From a virus, in the IMG/VR virus record IMGVR_UViG_3300048015_000211, positions 1-20,400 of that record: DNA of 20,400 bases; one strand, written 5' to 3'. Within the stretch, counting starts at the first letter, position 1; every line of letters starts with the position of its first letter. The translations under genes and the position numbers were made by a program. A model generated the notes under the pieces. That model did no database searches. It was not told the origin of the DNA and saw nothing but the letters and a program-made list of their open reading frames with translations. Of this stretch, positions 14,890 through 20,400 are shown piece by piece.

Positions 14890-15540
14890 ATGATTGACCC
14901 GCACAAACTTACCATGTCCCGCATCGGGGCCAGTCAGTTTACCGCAAAACGCGATGACCTGACCACAACCCTGGAACAACGATACCGCATTTTTACACTG
15001 GGACTTAAATGGTTTCCCGAAAATGCCCAGCAACAGGAAAAGGATGGGTATGATTTTTTGCCCTCAACCGAATATCTTTTGGTCTATCACGACCAGCAGG
15101 TGATCAGTTCGATCCGCATGCTTTTGGGCACCCACCCAACCCTGTCCAGCGGTCCCTTGCGATCATTCTGGACCCATGAAGCGCCGCCAGCGGGGCGCCA
15201 GACCGCGGAATCGACGCGCGGCTATACAATTGCCGAAGGGCCGCGCGAGATGGTCACCTTGATCCGGGCTATTGGGGCGGTTGGGTGTATGGAATGGGCC
15301 GTACAAACCGGCATCCGGCGCATGTTCGGCGTGATGGATACCCGCATGATAGCGGCATTTCAGGGTATTGGCTGGCCTATGGATTTTGGCGGGGATCCGA
15401 TTGCCATGCCCGAAGGCGGCATGACGGCGGCTGTTAGCTGGGAATGCACCCAAGATATATTGGAAGAATCCCGCCATCGCATTGGTATTTCCCGGCCCAT
15501 CTTGATCAGTGGAAACAGTGAAAATATCGAAGCGGCTTAA
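14890..15540 (+). CDS. luxI: LuxI-family acyl-homoserine-lactone synthase
   Basis: This 216-aa protein would make N-acyl-homoserine lactones from S-adenosylmethionine and an acyl donor. All invariant LuxI-family residues are present at nearly canonical spacing: Arg31, Phe35, Trp41, Asp52, Asp55 (EKDGYD), Arg76 (SSIRML), then Glu107 and Arg110 (ESTRGYTI). These correspond to EsaI Arg24, Phe28, Trp34, Asp45, Asp48, Arg68, Glu97 and Arg100. Length is normal for the family. The ATG has an excellent GGAGG five bases upstream (14880-14884). It is divergent from luxR, with a dyad between them. A LuxI on a phage control cassette is unusual; the acyl chain specificity cannot be read from sequence. Confidence 0.9.
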   Translation: MIDPHKLTMSRIGASQFTAKRDDLTTTLEQRYRIFTLGLKWFPENAQQQEKDGYDFLPSTEYLLVYHDQQVISSIRMLLGTHPTLSSGPLRSFWTHEAPPAGRQTAESTRGYTIAEGPREMVTLIRAIGAVGCMEWAVQTGIRRMFGVMDTRMIAAFQGIGWPMDFGGDPIAMPEGGMTAAVSWECTQDILEESRHRIGISRPILISGNSENIEAA

Positions 15541-15546
15541 ATATTA

Positions 15547-15583
15547 AGGCGGCGCAATGCGGTAAAAACCCGCCGCGCCGCCT
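15547..15583 (+). terminator. Strong stem-loop after luxI
   Basis: AGGCGGCGC (15547-15555) pairs perfectly with GCGCCGCCT (15575-15583), and GCGG/CCGC in the loop can extend the fold. It starts six bases after the luxI stop. No clean T-run follows, so termination efficiency is uncertain. It would partly insulate the rightward operon from luxI transcription. The loop contains another operator half-site, ATGCGGTA. Confidence 0.45.
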
Positions 15584-15599
15584 GCCTATTTCAAGAAAT

Positions 15600-15648
15600 T
15601 TGCGGTAAATGTACCGCAATTAGTCTTGACGTGGTAAATGTACCGCAA
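15600..15648. promoter_or_regulatory. Operator pair at the rightward early promoter (OL-like)
   Basis: TTGCGGTA-AATG-TACCGCAA (15600-15619) is a perfect 20-bp palindrome whose inner 18 bp equal the operator near the repressor gene. A second site at 15629-15648 has an identical spacer and right arm with a degenerate left arm (ACGTGGTA). The two begin 29 bp apart, about three helical turns, which suits cooperative binding on one DNA face. Confidence 0.75.
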
Positions 15649-15654
15649 GATAGT
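15626..15654 (+). promoter_or_regulatory. Rightward early promoter
   Basis: TTGACG (15626-15631) and GATAGT (15649-15654) are 17 bp apart, with the second operator lying in the spacer, as at the leftward promoter. It is followed by a gene with a good ribosome site and by a long overlapping operon. Confidence 0.6.
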
Positions 15655-15685
15655 GTCCCTAACACGCCTGATTCGCGAGGGGGAC

Positions 15686-15985
15686 ATGACCGCAACCAAA
15701 TCAAACCATTCACGCGCCCTGCCCGGCATTGACACCTATGGCCGGTTCGGGTCCGGGCGTATCGGCATGGTCGGGGCGGCCGAACGCACCGGCTATAATG
15801 GGGCCATGGTCCGGCTGGACTATCCCAATGGCGACCGGTCCTATCAGCCCCTGGCGGCTTTTGTGCCGGTCGACGAGGCTGAAGGCTTGGCGGCCATCAA
15901 AGCGGCTCTGGACGCGGTCAACGCGCGCCGCGCCGCCTTTAGTGTCATTGAGGGCAGCCCATCATTGAATGGCGGCCGGGCATGA
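15686..15985 (+). CDS. Hypothetical protein (99 aa), first gene of the rightward operon
   Basis: The ATG at 15686 has GAGGGGG just upstream; an in-frame ATG at 15638 lies inside the operator and is rejected. The protein is soluble and Gly/Ala-rich (RFGSGRIGMVGAAERTGYNG, then MVRLDYPNGDRSYQPLAAF) with a helical C-terminal third. I recognise no family. As the first gene behind a repressor-controlled promoter it is an early gene, possibly regulatory or anti-host. Confidence 0.6.
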   Translation: MTATKSNHSRALPGIDTYGRFGSGRIGMVGAAERTGYNGAMVRLDYPNGDRSYQPLAAFVPVDEAEGLAAIKAALDAVNARRAAFSVIEGSPSLNGGRA

Positions 15986-16125
15986 GCAACGCGATTTTTG
16001 CTGCCGCCCGCCGCCGCCGTGCGCGGCCCCGGTTTTTGACGCCCTATGCCCGCATCTGGATTTTTGGCCTGGCCAAGACCTTTATCGCGATCGGGGCCGT
16101 GCGCGTGATTTTGGGGGCGTTGTGA
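15982..16125 (+). CDS. 47-aa basic, hydrophobic-tailed small protein
   Basis: ATGA overlap with the previous gene and TGATG overlap with the next support this short gene. The N-terminus is very Arg-rich (AAARRRRARPRF). Residues about 25-46 (IWIFGLAKTFIAIGAVRVIL) are hydrophobic enough for one membrane segment or an amphipathic helix. Function is unknown. Small phage proteins of this shape are sometimes membrane-active, but nothing here proves it. Confidence 0.5.
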   Translation: MSNAIFAAARRRRARPRFLTPYARIWIFGLAKTFIAIGAVRVILGAL

Positions 16126-16349
16126 TGGGACGCTATGAAGCCATCGCACCTGAAGCGCCCAGCGAACCGCGTTCGCTGCTGGCGGCGGGCACCAAAATCC
16201 AAGTCAGCGATGTGACCTATCCCGGCTCGGTTCTGACCGTGGTTGCCGATCGGGGAAATGTGATTTGCGTGCGCGATGATGTCTTTGCGCAGCGCTTTAT
16301 CACCGCATCCTGCATCCGCTTCATTTGTGTGGAGGACGAAGCGCCATGA
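16125..16349 (+). CDS. Hypothetical protein (74 aa)
   Basis: The ATG at 16125 overlaps the previous TGA (TGATG), and its own stop overlaps the next ATG. The protein has a beta-rich core (GTKIQVSDVTYPGSVLTVVA, then DRGNVICVRDDVF, then RFICVED) resembling a small barrel such as SH3-like folds, though I recognise no specific family. The longer frame starting at 15969 is rejected, because it would overlap the small Arg-rich gene entirely. Confidence 0.5.
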   Translation: MGRYEAIAPEAPSEPRSLLAAGTKIQVSDVTYPGSVLTVVADRGNVICVRDDVFAQRFITASCIRFICVEDEAP

Positions 16350-16606
16350 TGTCAAAACCCAAATCCATGCATTGGGATTATATCCGCGCCGCGATGAATG
16401 GCGGCATGTCCGTGGAAAATATTGCAGCCCTTGGGGTCGATCCGGGCCAGATCAAAATCGCGCTTAATGCAGAGGCCAAGGAAAGCCCGGTCGGCCGGGT
16501 GCCGACCAAAGAGCAGATGGACGCGCTGTATCAAGGTCAGCGGTATGAAGATGTCACCTTTCGCGACCGCCCAATCCGCCCGGCCGGTCAAATGGTGCGG
16601 GTATGA
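16346..16606 (+). CDS. Hypothetical small protein (86 aa), possible HTH
   Basis: The start ATGATG at 16346 overlaps the preceding stop, with GGAGG upstream at about 16331. The N-terminal half (YIRAAMNGGMSVENIAALGV, then DPGQIKIALN) reads like a helix-turn-helix, which suggests DNA binding. The remainder is charged. No family is recognised. It ends in an ATGA overlap with the next gene. Confidence 0.52.
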   Translation: MMSKPKSMHWDYIRAAMNGGMSVENIAALGVDPGQIKIALNAEAKESPVGRVPTKEQMDALYQGQRYEDVTFRDRPIRPAGQMVRV

Positions 16607-16779
16607 GCATTTTCATTTTGCCCGCTGTGCAATTGGCCCAGCAAATTGAAGCCCTGGACGCGTTGGGCGAACACGGCGCCGCCAAACTTTTGCGCGCCAT
16701 GCAGCCCTTGGCCAATCAACCGATCCGCCGCGAAACCCGCCGCGACCGCGCCTTTTCAATCAAGGAATGCAAAAGATGA
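16603..16779 (+). CDS. Hypothetical small protein (58 aa)
   Basis: The gene is bounded by ATGA overlaps on both sides, which supports translation. The product is mainly helical (VQLAQQIEALDALGEHGAAK), has a basic C-terminal part (RRETRRDRAF) and ends CKR. Function is unknown. It may be a partner or leader for the ParB gene that follows. Confidence 0.45.
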   Translation: MSIFILPAVQLAQQIEALDALGEHGAAKLLRAMQPLANQPIRRETRRDRAFSIKECKR

Positions 16780-18290
16780 ATGCCCCCATCAAAATCATAA
16801 CCGCCGAAGCCTTGGCTTTTTTGAAATGGGTCAACGATCACCCAAATCAGGAATTGCCCGCATTCCGTACACTTGGCGCCGAACTGGGCATATCACATAC
16901 GGCCGTCAATAAATTCCGCGTTAAATTGGTTGAAGCCGGTTTGATGGTGATCGACATTGACGGCCCGTTTTTGACAGATGCGGGCATACGCGAATTGGAC
17001 GCCCAAAAAGCCGCGAACGCCGATCGCGAAGGGGTGGATTTGACAGCCCAAGCGCGGGCATCCATTCCGCTCACTGCTATACGGCCAAGCGCGCTCAACC
17101 CGCGCAAGCACTTCGATCAAGACGCTTTGGAAGAATTAGCCGCTTCGATCCGGCAGGATGGTTTGATCGAACCGCTTAAACTGCATGAATTGGGCGCGGG
17201 TCAATATGAAATCATCGCCGGCGAACGCCGCTGGCGCGCCCTGTGTATCAATCGTGATTTATACAATTGCTCTCCCGATCTTGAGCCGGAAGATTACCGC
17301 ATCAAGCCGTTTCAAAGCGAAGCGCGCCATCGCGCAATCGCGCTCATCGAAAACATGCAGCGCGAAAACTTATCACCCATGGAAGAAGCACGCGCCTTTG
17401 ACGCCTTGGCTGACTGCGGCTGGTCCAATGGCGACATTGCCGATGCGATCAAAAAAACGGTCCGCTTCGTGCAGGACCGCCGAGCCTTGACGGCGAAATT
17501 AGCCCCCGAAATTGTCACAGCACTTGAACAGGGTCAAATCACCGTCAGCCATGCGCGGGAATTGGCGCGGGCCAATCATGCCATTCAATTGGAGTGGCTG
17601 GACGTCACCCACGGGATGTCGATAGACGAAGATGTCGCGGCCTTTGTCAGAACCCGGATAGAAGCACCGCCAAAGGAAAAACCACATCAACGGACCATGG
17701 GTTTAGCCCAGCCTGACCAGACTGAGCCGGAAGAAACCAAAGAGGATGATGGCGAGGAAACCATAGATGATGATCAGCCGGGTGAGGCCGATGCGCCGCC
17801 AGAAGATGATGATCCGGAACAGACGAATGAACAGCCGGCAGAACCGCCGCCGCCCTCCCCGTCAAATTCGATCAACCAAGCGGAATTAATCAAGATCGAT
17901 AAATTCAAAACCGACTTGCGCCGCGCGATTGTGAAAGCCAGCGAAGATATTCAAATATCCATCCTGATCCAGGCTATCGCCCAGAACCGTTTTCCAAACG
18001 CCGATTTCGAAATAGCGCTCAACGTCTCTCACCATAAATTTTGCCAGGAAATTAGTATTGATTTGTCCGATGTTATTCCGCGCCATGACCGGGCACTAAC
18101 CCATCCGGAACAATATTTTATTAATATTTTTTGTGCCGACAACACGCGCGGCGAAGCACTGGGTACGCTTGCGGCATGCTGCCTGATCATCGAAGGGCCC
18201 GACGGAATCACACCCTCTGCGCAATATATCGCCGATAAATTGGGCGTCCGCGTTCCGAAATCATTAGTCCGCGAAGTGGACGCCGCGTGA
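16776..18290 (+). CDS. ParB-family protein with N-terminal winged helix and acidic linker
   Basis: The ATG at 16776, overlapping the prior stop, has AAGGA nine bases upstream and gives 504 aa; an ATG at 16767 is too close to that site. Residues about 8-75 look like a winged helix-turn-helix (FRTLGAELGISHTAVNKFRV). Residues about 97-205 are the ParB/Spo0J nuclease-like core: NPRKHFDQDALEELAASIRQ, GERRWRA at 149-155, and ENMQRENLSPMEEA at 192-205. A KorB/ParB-type HTH follows to about 265. A very acidic, Pro-rich linker (about 312-362) leads to an unrecognised C-terminal domain. No ParA is encoded beside it, so a regulatory or DNA-organising role is as likely as partition. Confidence 0.8.
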   Translation: MNAPIKIITAEALAFLKWVNDHPNQELPAFRTLGAELGISHTAVNKFRVKLVEAGLMVIDIDGPFLTDAGIRELDAQKAANADREGVDLTAQARASIPLTAIRPSALNPRKHFDQDALEELAASIRQDGLIEPLKLHELGAGQYEIIAGERRWRALCINRDLYNCSPDLEPEDYRIKPFQSEARHRAIALIENMQRENLSPMEEARAFDALADCGWSNGDIADAIKKTVRFVQDRRALTAKLAPEIVTALEQGQITVSHARELARANHAIQLEWLDVTHGMSIDEDVAAFVRTRIEAPPKEKPHQRTMGLAQPDQTEPEETKEDDGEETIDDDQPGEADAPPEDDDPEQTNEQPAEPPPPSPSNSINQAELIKIDKFKTDLRRAIVKASEDIQISILIQAIAQNRFPNADFEIALNVSHHKFCQEISIDLSDVIPRHDRALTHPEQYFINIFCADNTRGEALGTLAACCLIIEGPDGITPSAQYIADKLGVRVPKSLVREVDAA

Positions 18291-18880
18291 ACGCCCCTGC
18301 GATCAACCGGCATAAATCGGCCGACTATGTCCGCGACCCCCATGATTGGTATGTCGAGGATGAACCTTGCGTCGATGCCCTGCTTGATTATTTAGCCCTT
18401 GATCGCGGAACGACAATTTTGGACCCGCATGCCGGCGGCGGCAATTTGATTGACCGGTGCCGCGCACGCGAACTGGACGCCCATGGGTCAGATCTGATTG
18501 ATCGTGGCCGGCCGGACATTCGCACGCCAATCGACTTCCTAACTTTTTCAGGGCTGTATGCGCCGCGTAGCTATGATTGGGTCATATCGAATCCACCCTT
18601 TTATAATGGCGAAGGCCATTTTGATTTTTTACCGAATGCACTGCGCGTCGCACGCATTGGTGTTGCCATGGTCTGCCCCGCCCCGCTTCTGTTCAGTCAA
18701 AAGCGCAAGCGGTTGTGGACCAGTCAAAAGCCTAACCAACTTCTATTTTTATCTAAACGGCCCTCAATGCCACCAGGCGAGTATTTGCGTGCAGGCGGCA
18801 AACGCAAAGGCGGCAAGGAAGACTATTTCTGGGCCATCTGGTGCGGAGAGTTCAGCCTCAATGATTATGATTGGCTATAG
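18287..18880 (+). CDS. SAM-dependent DNA methyltransferase-like protein (N6-adenine type motif)
   Basis: This 197-aa protein begins with GTG in a GTGA overlap with parB. The SAM-binding motif I is ILDPHAGGGN (44-53), and the catalytic motif IV is SNPPFYNG (101-108), as in N6-adenine or N4-cytosine DNA methyltransferases. The acidic motif (HGSDLIDRG) lies between. The small size and lack of a target-recognition domain are typical of phage orphan methyltransferases. No restriction enzyme gene is adjacent. It may protect phage DNA from host restriction or mark it for regulation. Confidence 0.75.
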   Translation: MNAPAINRHKSADYVRDPHDWYVEDEPCVDALLDYLALDRGTTILDPHAGGGNLIDRCRARELDAHGSDLIDRGRPDIRTPIDFLTFSGLYAPRSYDWVISNPPFYNGEGHFDFLPNALRVARIGVAMVCPAPLLFSQKRKRLWTSQKPNQLLFLSKRPSMPPGEYLRAGGKRKGGKEDYFWAIWCGEFSLNDYDWL

Positions 18881-18891
18881 GAGAGATTAAA

Positions 18892-19167
18892 ATGTTTAGC
18901 CTGTTTGGTTTTAAGAAGATCGAAACTGCAGAATCCGAACTGCAGATCACGGACGAACGCGGCAAGGATGCGCCGCCCTTGGATCCCGTGCGGCCACCTT
19001 GGCATGGTTTAAATAGTGATGAAGCACGCTTGCGCGACATCGCCGCAAGTCTACGTTTCGGTACCAGCATCAGCCGCACCAAAATCTGGTGGCTGCTATG
19101 CTACGCGCTGGATCCAGTCAGGGAACGCAGCAAGCTGCGGCTGGCCGATCTTCTCACCGCACGATAG
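18892..19167 (+). CDS. Hypothetical protein (91 aa)
   Basis: The ATG at 18892 has GGAGA at good spacing. The N-terminus (MFSLFGFKKIE) is hydrophobic then charged. Residues 40-91 are helical (SDEARLRDIAASLRFG, then SRTKIWWLLCYALDP). No family is recognised. It is the next gene of the rightward operon after the methyltransferase. Confidence 0.5.
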   Translation: MFSLFGFKKIETAESELQITDERGKDAPPLDPVRPPWHGLNSDEARLRDIAASLRFGTSISRTKIWWLLCYALDPVRERSKLRLADLLTAR

Positions 19168-19178
19168 GGGCGGACAAA

Positions 19179-19496
19179 ATGACCCTAGACACAACACAAA
19201 TCCGCGCTCGAATGGAACAAGCTCAATTTCCAGGGCTCCATCAACATTATTCCGTAGCCGCCCTCTGCGATGAAGTAGATGCACTGCGTAAGAAGGTGGC
19301 AGGATTAGAAACAAAAAACGCCAAATTAGAAGAAGTCAGAGCCTTTGCTCAGCTGGTCGCGGATGAATTTGAACTCAGTCCGGGCGGTGACTTGTATCAA
19401 TTCACAGGTAGCACGAACAATATAGACGGATTACGCGACGCGCTTGAGGTCGCCCGCTCGGTAACGCCCCTACCAACCCCACCAATTGAGGACTGA
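19179..19496 (+). CDS. Hypothetical coiled-coil protein (105 aa)
   Basis: The ATG at 19179 has AGGGG upstream. Residues about 25-60 (VAALCDEVDALRKKVAGLET, then KNAKLEEV) form a clear heptad coiled coil, followed by a globular-looking end. This pattern is common in small phage proteins of unknown function. The stop precedes the next start by three bases. Confidence 0.5.
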   Translation: MTLDTTQIRARMEQAQFPGLHQHYSVAALCDEVDALRKKVAGLETKNAKLEEVRAFAQLVADEFELSPGGDLYQFTGSTNNIDGLRDALEVARSVTPLPTPPIED

Positions 19497-19499
19497 GTG

Positions 19500-19691
19500 A
19501 TGAACGTGCTTGATACTCATACGATCACCATCAGCGTCAGGCGCATTGATTTGGCAGCACTGCGCAAACTCTCGACAGTGTCGCATACGCTCGCAAAGCA
19601 ATTGGATCCCATGACCGGCATAGAACAGACCGCATTGGTCAGCGTGCTTGATAACCTAATAAACCAGATTGCGGTCAAGACCAATTTTTAG
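19500..19691 (+). CDS. Hypothetical protein (63 aa)
   Basis: The ATG at 19500 follows the previous TGA closely; a GTG at 19497 is the alternative. The protein begins with a beta-like stretch (HTITISVRRIDL) and continues in helices (LRKLSTVSHTLAKQLD, then TALVSVLDNLINQIAV). No family is recognised. Codon pattern and tight spacing support a real gene. Confidence 0.45.
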   Translation: MNVLDTHTITISVRRIDLAALRKLSTVSHTLAKQLDPMTGIEQTALVSVLDNLINQIAVKTNF

Positions 19692-19704
19692 AAAGGATCA
19701 CCCC

Positions 19705-19830
19705 TTGTTCCTATTGCTCTTAATTCTAAACGCCGCCCCGCACGTCTTCATGATCGGCAATATGCTGGCCGATGATCGCGCGGGCGAAAGATACACCAAC
19801 CGCCCAGGTGGCCCGCGCAGGGGTGTTTGA
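19705..19830 (+). CDS. Possible 41-aa peptide with hydrophobic N-terminus (TTG start)
   Basis: AAGGA at 19693-19697 is well spaced for the TTG at 19705. The frame then stays open to TGA at 19828, three bases before the next ATG. The product begins with eight hydrophobic residues (MFLLLLIL) and then a polar tail, like a short signal or membrane peptide. It is listed because otherwise this 142-bp gap is unexplained; evidence is thin. Confidence 0.35.
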   Translation: MFLLLLILNAAPHVFMIGNMLADDRAGERYTNRPGGPRRGV

Positions 19831-19833
19831 CCA

Positions 19834-20262
19834 ATGGTTACCTATAGCTTTCAACGCCAATTTGTCAAACCGATTTTGGCGCGGACTAAGATCCAGACGA
19901 TCCGCAGCAACCGGGCGCGGCATGCGCGGCCCGGCGAAGAATTGCAGCTTTACACCGGCATGCGGACCAAACACTGCAAACTGATCTGCCGGGCGATCTG
20001 CACCCAAGTCGATGTGATCACCATGTTTTTGCCGCAATGGAATAACGTTGTAAAAATCAATGGCCAGTTTTTGCCAGAGAAAGAACTGGAAGCACTTGCG
20101 ATCAAAGACGGATTTGAAAGCTGGCAGAAAATGCGCAAATTCTGGTTCGATTGGCATGGCCGAGACGATAGCCAGCATCACCGCCTTGTTGAATTTGAAG
20201 GGGTCATTATTAGCTGGGATCCGATGTCCATAACTGCCGCGACGGATTTGCCCAATCCATGA
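19834..20262 (+). CDS. ASCH-domain protein
   Basis: This 142-aa protein has the ASCH/PUA-like pattern seen in many phage proteins: FQRQFVKPILARTKIQTIR, then ARHARPGEELQLYTGMRTK, then a DGFESWQKMRKFWFDWHG helix. ASCH domains have an RNA-binding fold and are suspected to bind RNA or modified nucleotides; the role in phages is unknown. Its end overlaps the next ATG (ATGA), so it is coupled to the excisionase-like gene. Confidence 0.72.
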   Translation: MVTYSFQRQFVKPILARTKIQTIRSNRARHARPGEELQLYTGMRTKHCKLICRAICTQVDVITMFLPQWNNVVKINGQFLPEKELEALAIKDGFESWQKMRKFWFDWHGRDDSQHHRLVEFEGVIISWDPMSITAATDLPNP

Positions 20263-20400
20263 CCAATCGCCGCGACATATCACACCTGCCTGACTGGCCG
20301 GCCTTTATGAGGGCGGACTTGGCGGCAGCCTATGTGGATGTCAGCGTCGGTACCTTTCTGGCTGAAGTAAAGCTGGGCATCTGGCCCGAGGCGATTAGCC
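20259..20400 (+). CDS. AlpA/excisionase-like HTH protein (truncated at window edge)
   Basis: Only the first 47 residues are visible. They contain WPAFMRADLAAAYVDVSVGT followed by FLAEVKLGIWPEA, the MerR/AlpA-like winged helix of phage excisionases and prophage regulators. In alphaproteobacterial prophages an integrase often follows this gene, which would lie beyond the window. An attachment site cannot be seen here. Confidence 0.6.
   Translation, partial: MTNRRDISHLPDWPAFMRADLAAAYVDVSVGTFLAEVKLGIWPEAIS

Noticed and set aside
15638-15685. ATG at 15638 as start of the first rightward gene
   Set aside because: It lies inside the second operator and before the predicted transcription start; the ATG at 15686 has a strong ribosome site.
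19655-19663. CCTAATAAA match to the iteron motif in the rightward operon
   Set aside because: It is a single copy within a coding region and isolated from the cluster, so chance is sufficient. A TATTAGG at 13642-13648 in the repressor gene was rejected for the same reason.
1-20400. CRISPR array, tRNA or rRNA genes, insertion sequences
   Set aside because: No regularly spaced long repeats, tRNA-like cloverleaf, rRNA-like stretches or transposase motifs were seen on reading. A tRNAscan or ISfinder run would settle it.

Overview
The window looks like the early/control and packaging half of a temperate tailed phage (or prophage) of a moderately GC-rich alphaproteobacterium. This rests on an HK97-type packaging and capsid block, a phage-type CHC2/Toprim primase with a helicase-like ATPase, a repressor region with operators, and an excisionase-like gene at the right edge. 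No bacterial housekeeping gene, tRNA or rRNA is visible. The host assignment is inferred from protein style only.

Layout. From about 13.2 kb down to base 1 almost everything is on the minus strand. A Cro-like regulator (12857-13174) is followed by two poorly known early proteins, a 63-aa protein, a ParB-like protein, a primase and a Walker ATPase/helicase. Then comes an AT-rich non-coding stretch (6589-7016) with repeated TATTAGG motifs, which is a candidate replication origin. Beyond it lie HNH endonuclease, terminase small and large subunits, portal, a PBECR-like nuclease interrupted by an amber codon, prohead protease and the N-terminal part of the major capsid protein, which runs off the left edge. 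From about 15.6 kb rightwards a tightly overlapping plus-strand operon carries four tiny proteins, a ParB protein fused to a winged helix, an adenine-methyltransferase-like protein, several small unknown proteins, an ASCH-domain protein and a truncated AlpA/excisionase-like protein.

Between these two arms (13.2-15.6 kb) sits the control cassette and the most striking content. It holds a short HTH repressor (+), a 70-aa single-pass membrane protein and a LuxR-type acyl-homoserine-lactone receptor (both -), and a LuxI-type acyl-homoserine-lactone synthase (+). LuxR keeps all the ligand-pocket positions, and LuxI keeps all eight invariant catalytic-family residues at nearly canonical spacing. 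The luxR/luxI intergenic region has a TTGTGT-N17-TATATT promoter for luxR whose -35 lies inside a dyad (TACAC-AAAA-GTGTA).

The same 18-bp palindrome, TGCGGTAAATGTACCGCA, lies in the leftward early promoter (about 13.24 kb) and just upstream of the rightward early promoter (about 15.6 kb). A second, imperfect copy sits inside that rightward promoter. This resembles lambda OR/OL: one repressor could hold both arms silent from operators that flank the repressor-luxR-luxI cassette. The inference is that this phage carries a complete sender/receiver quorum-sensing circuit wired into, or at least embedded in, its lysis-lysogeny switch. All functional statements come from sequence reading alone.
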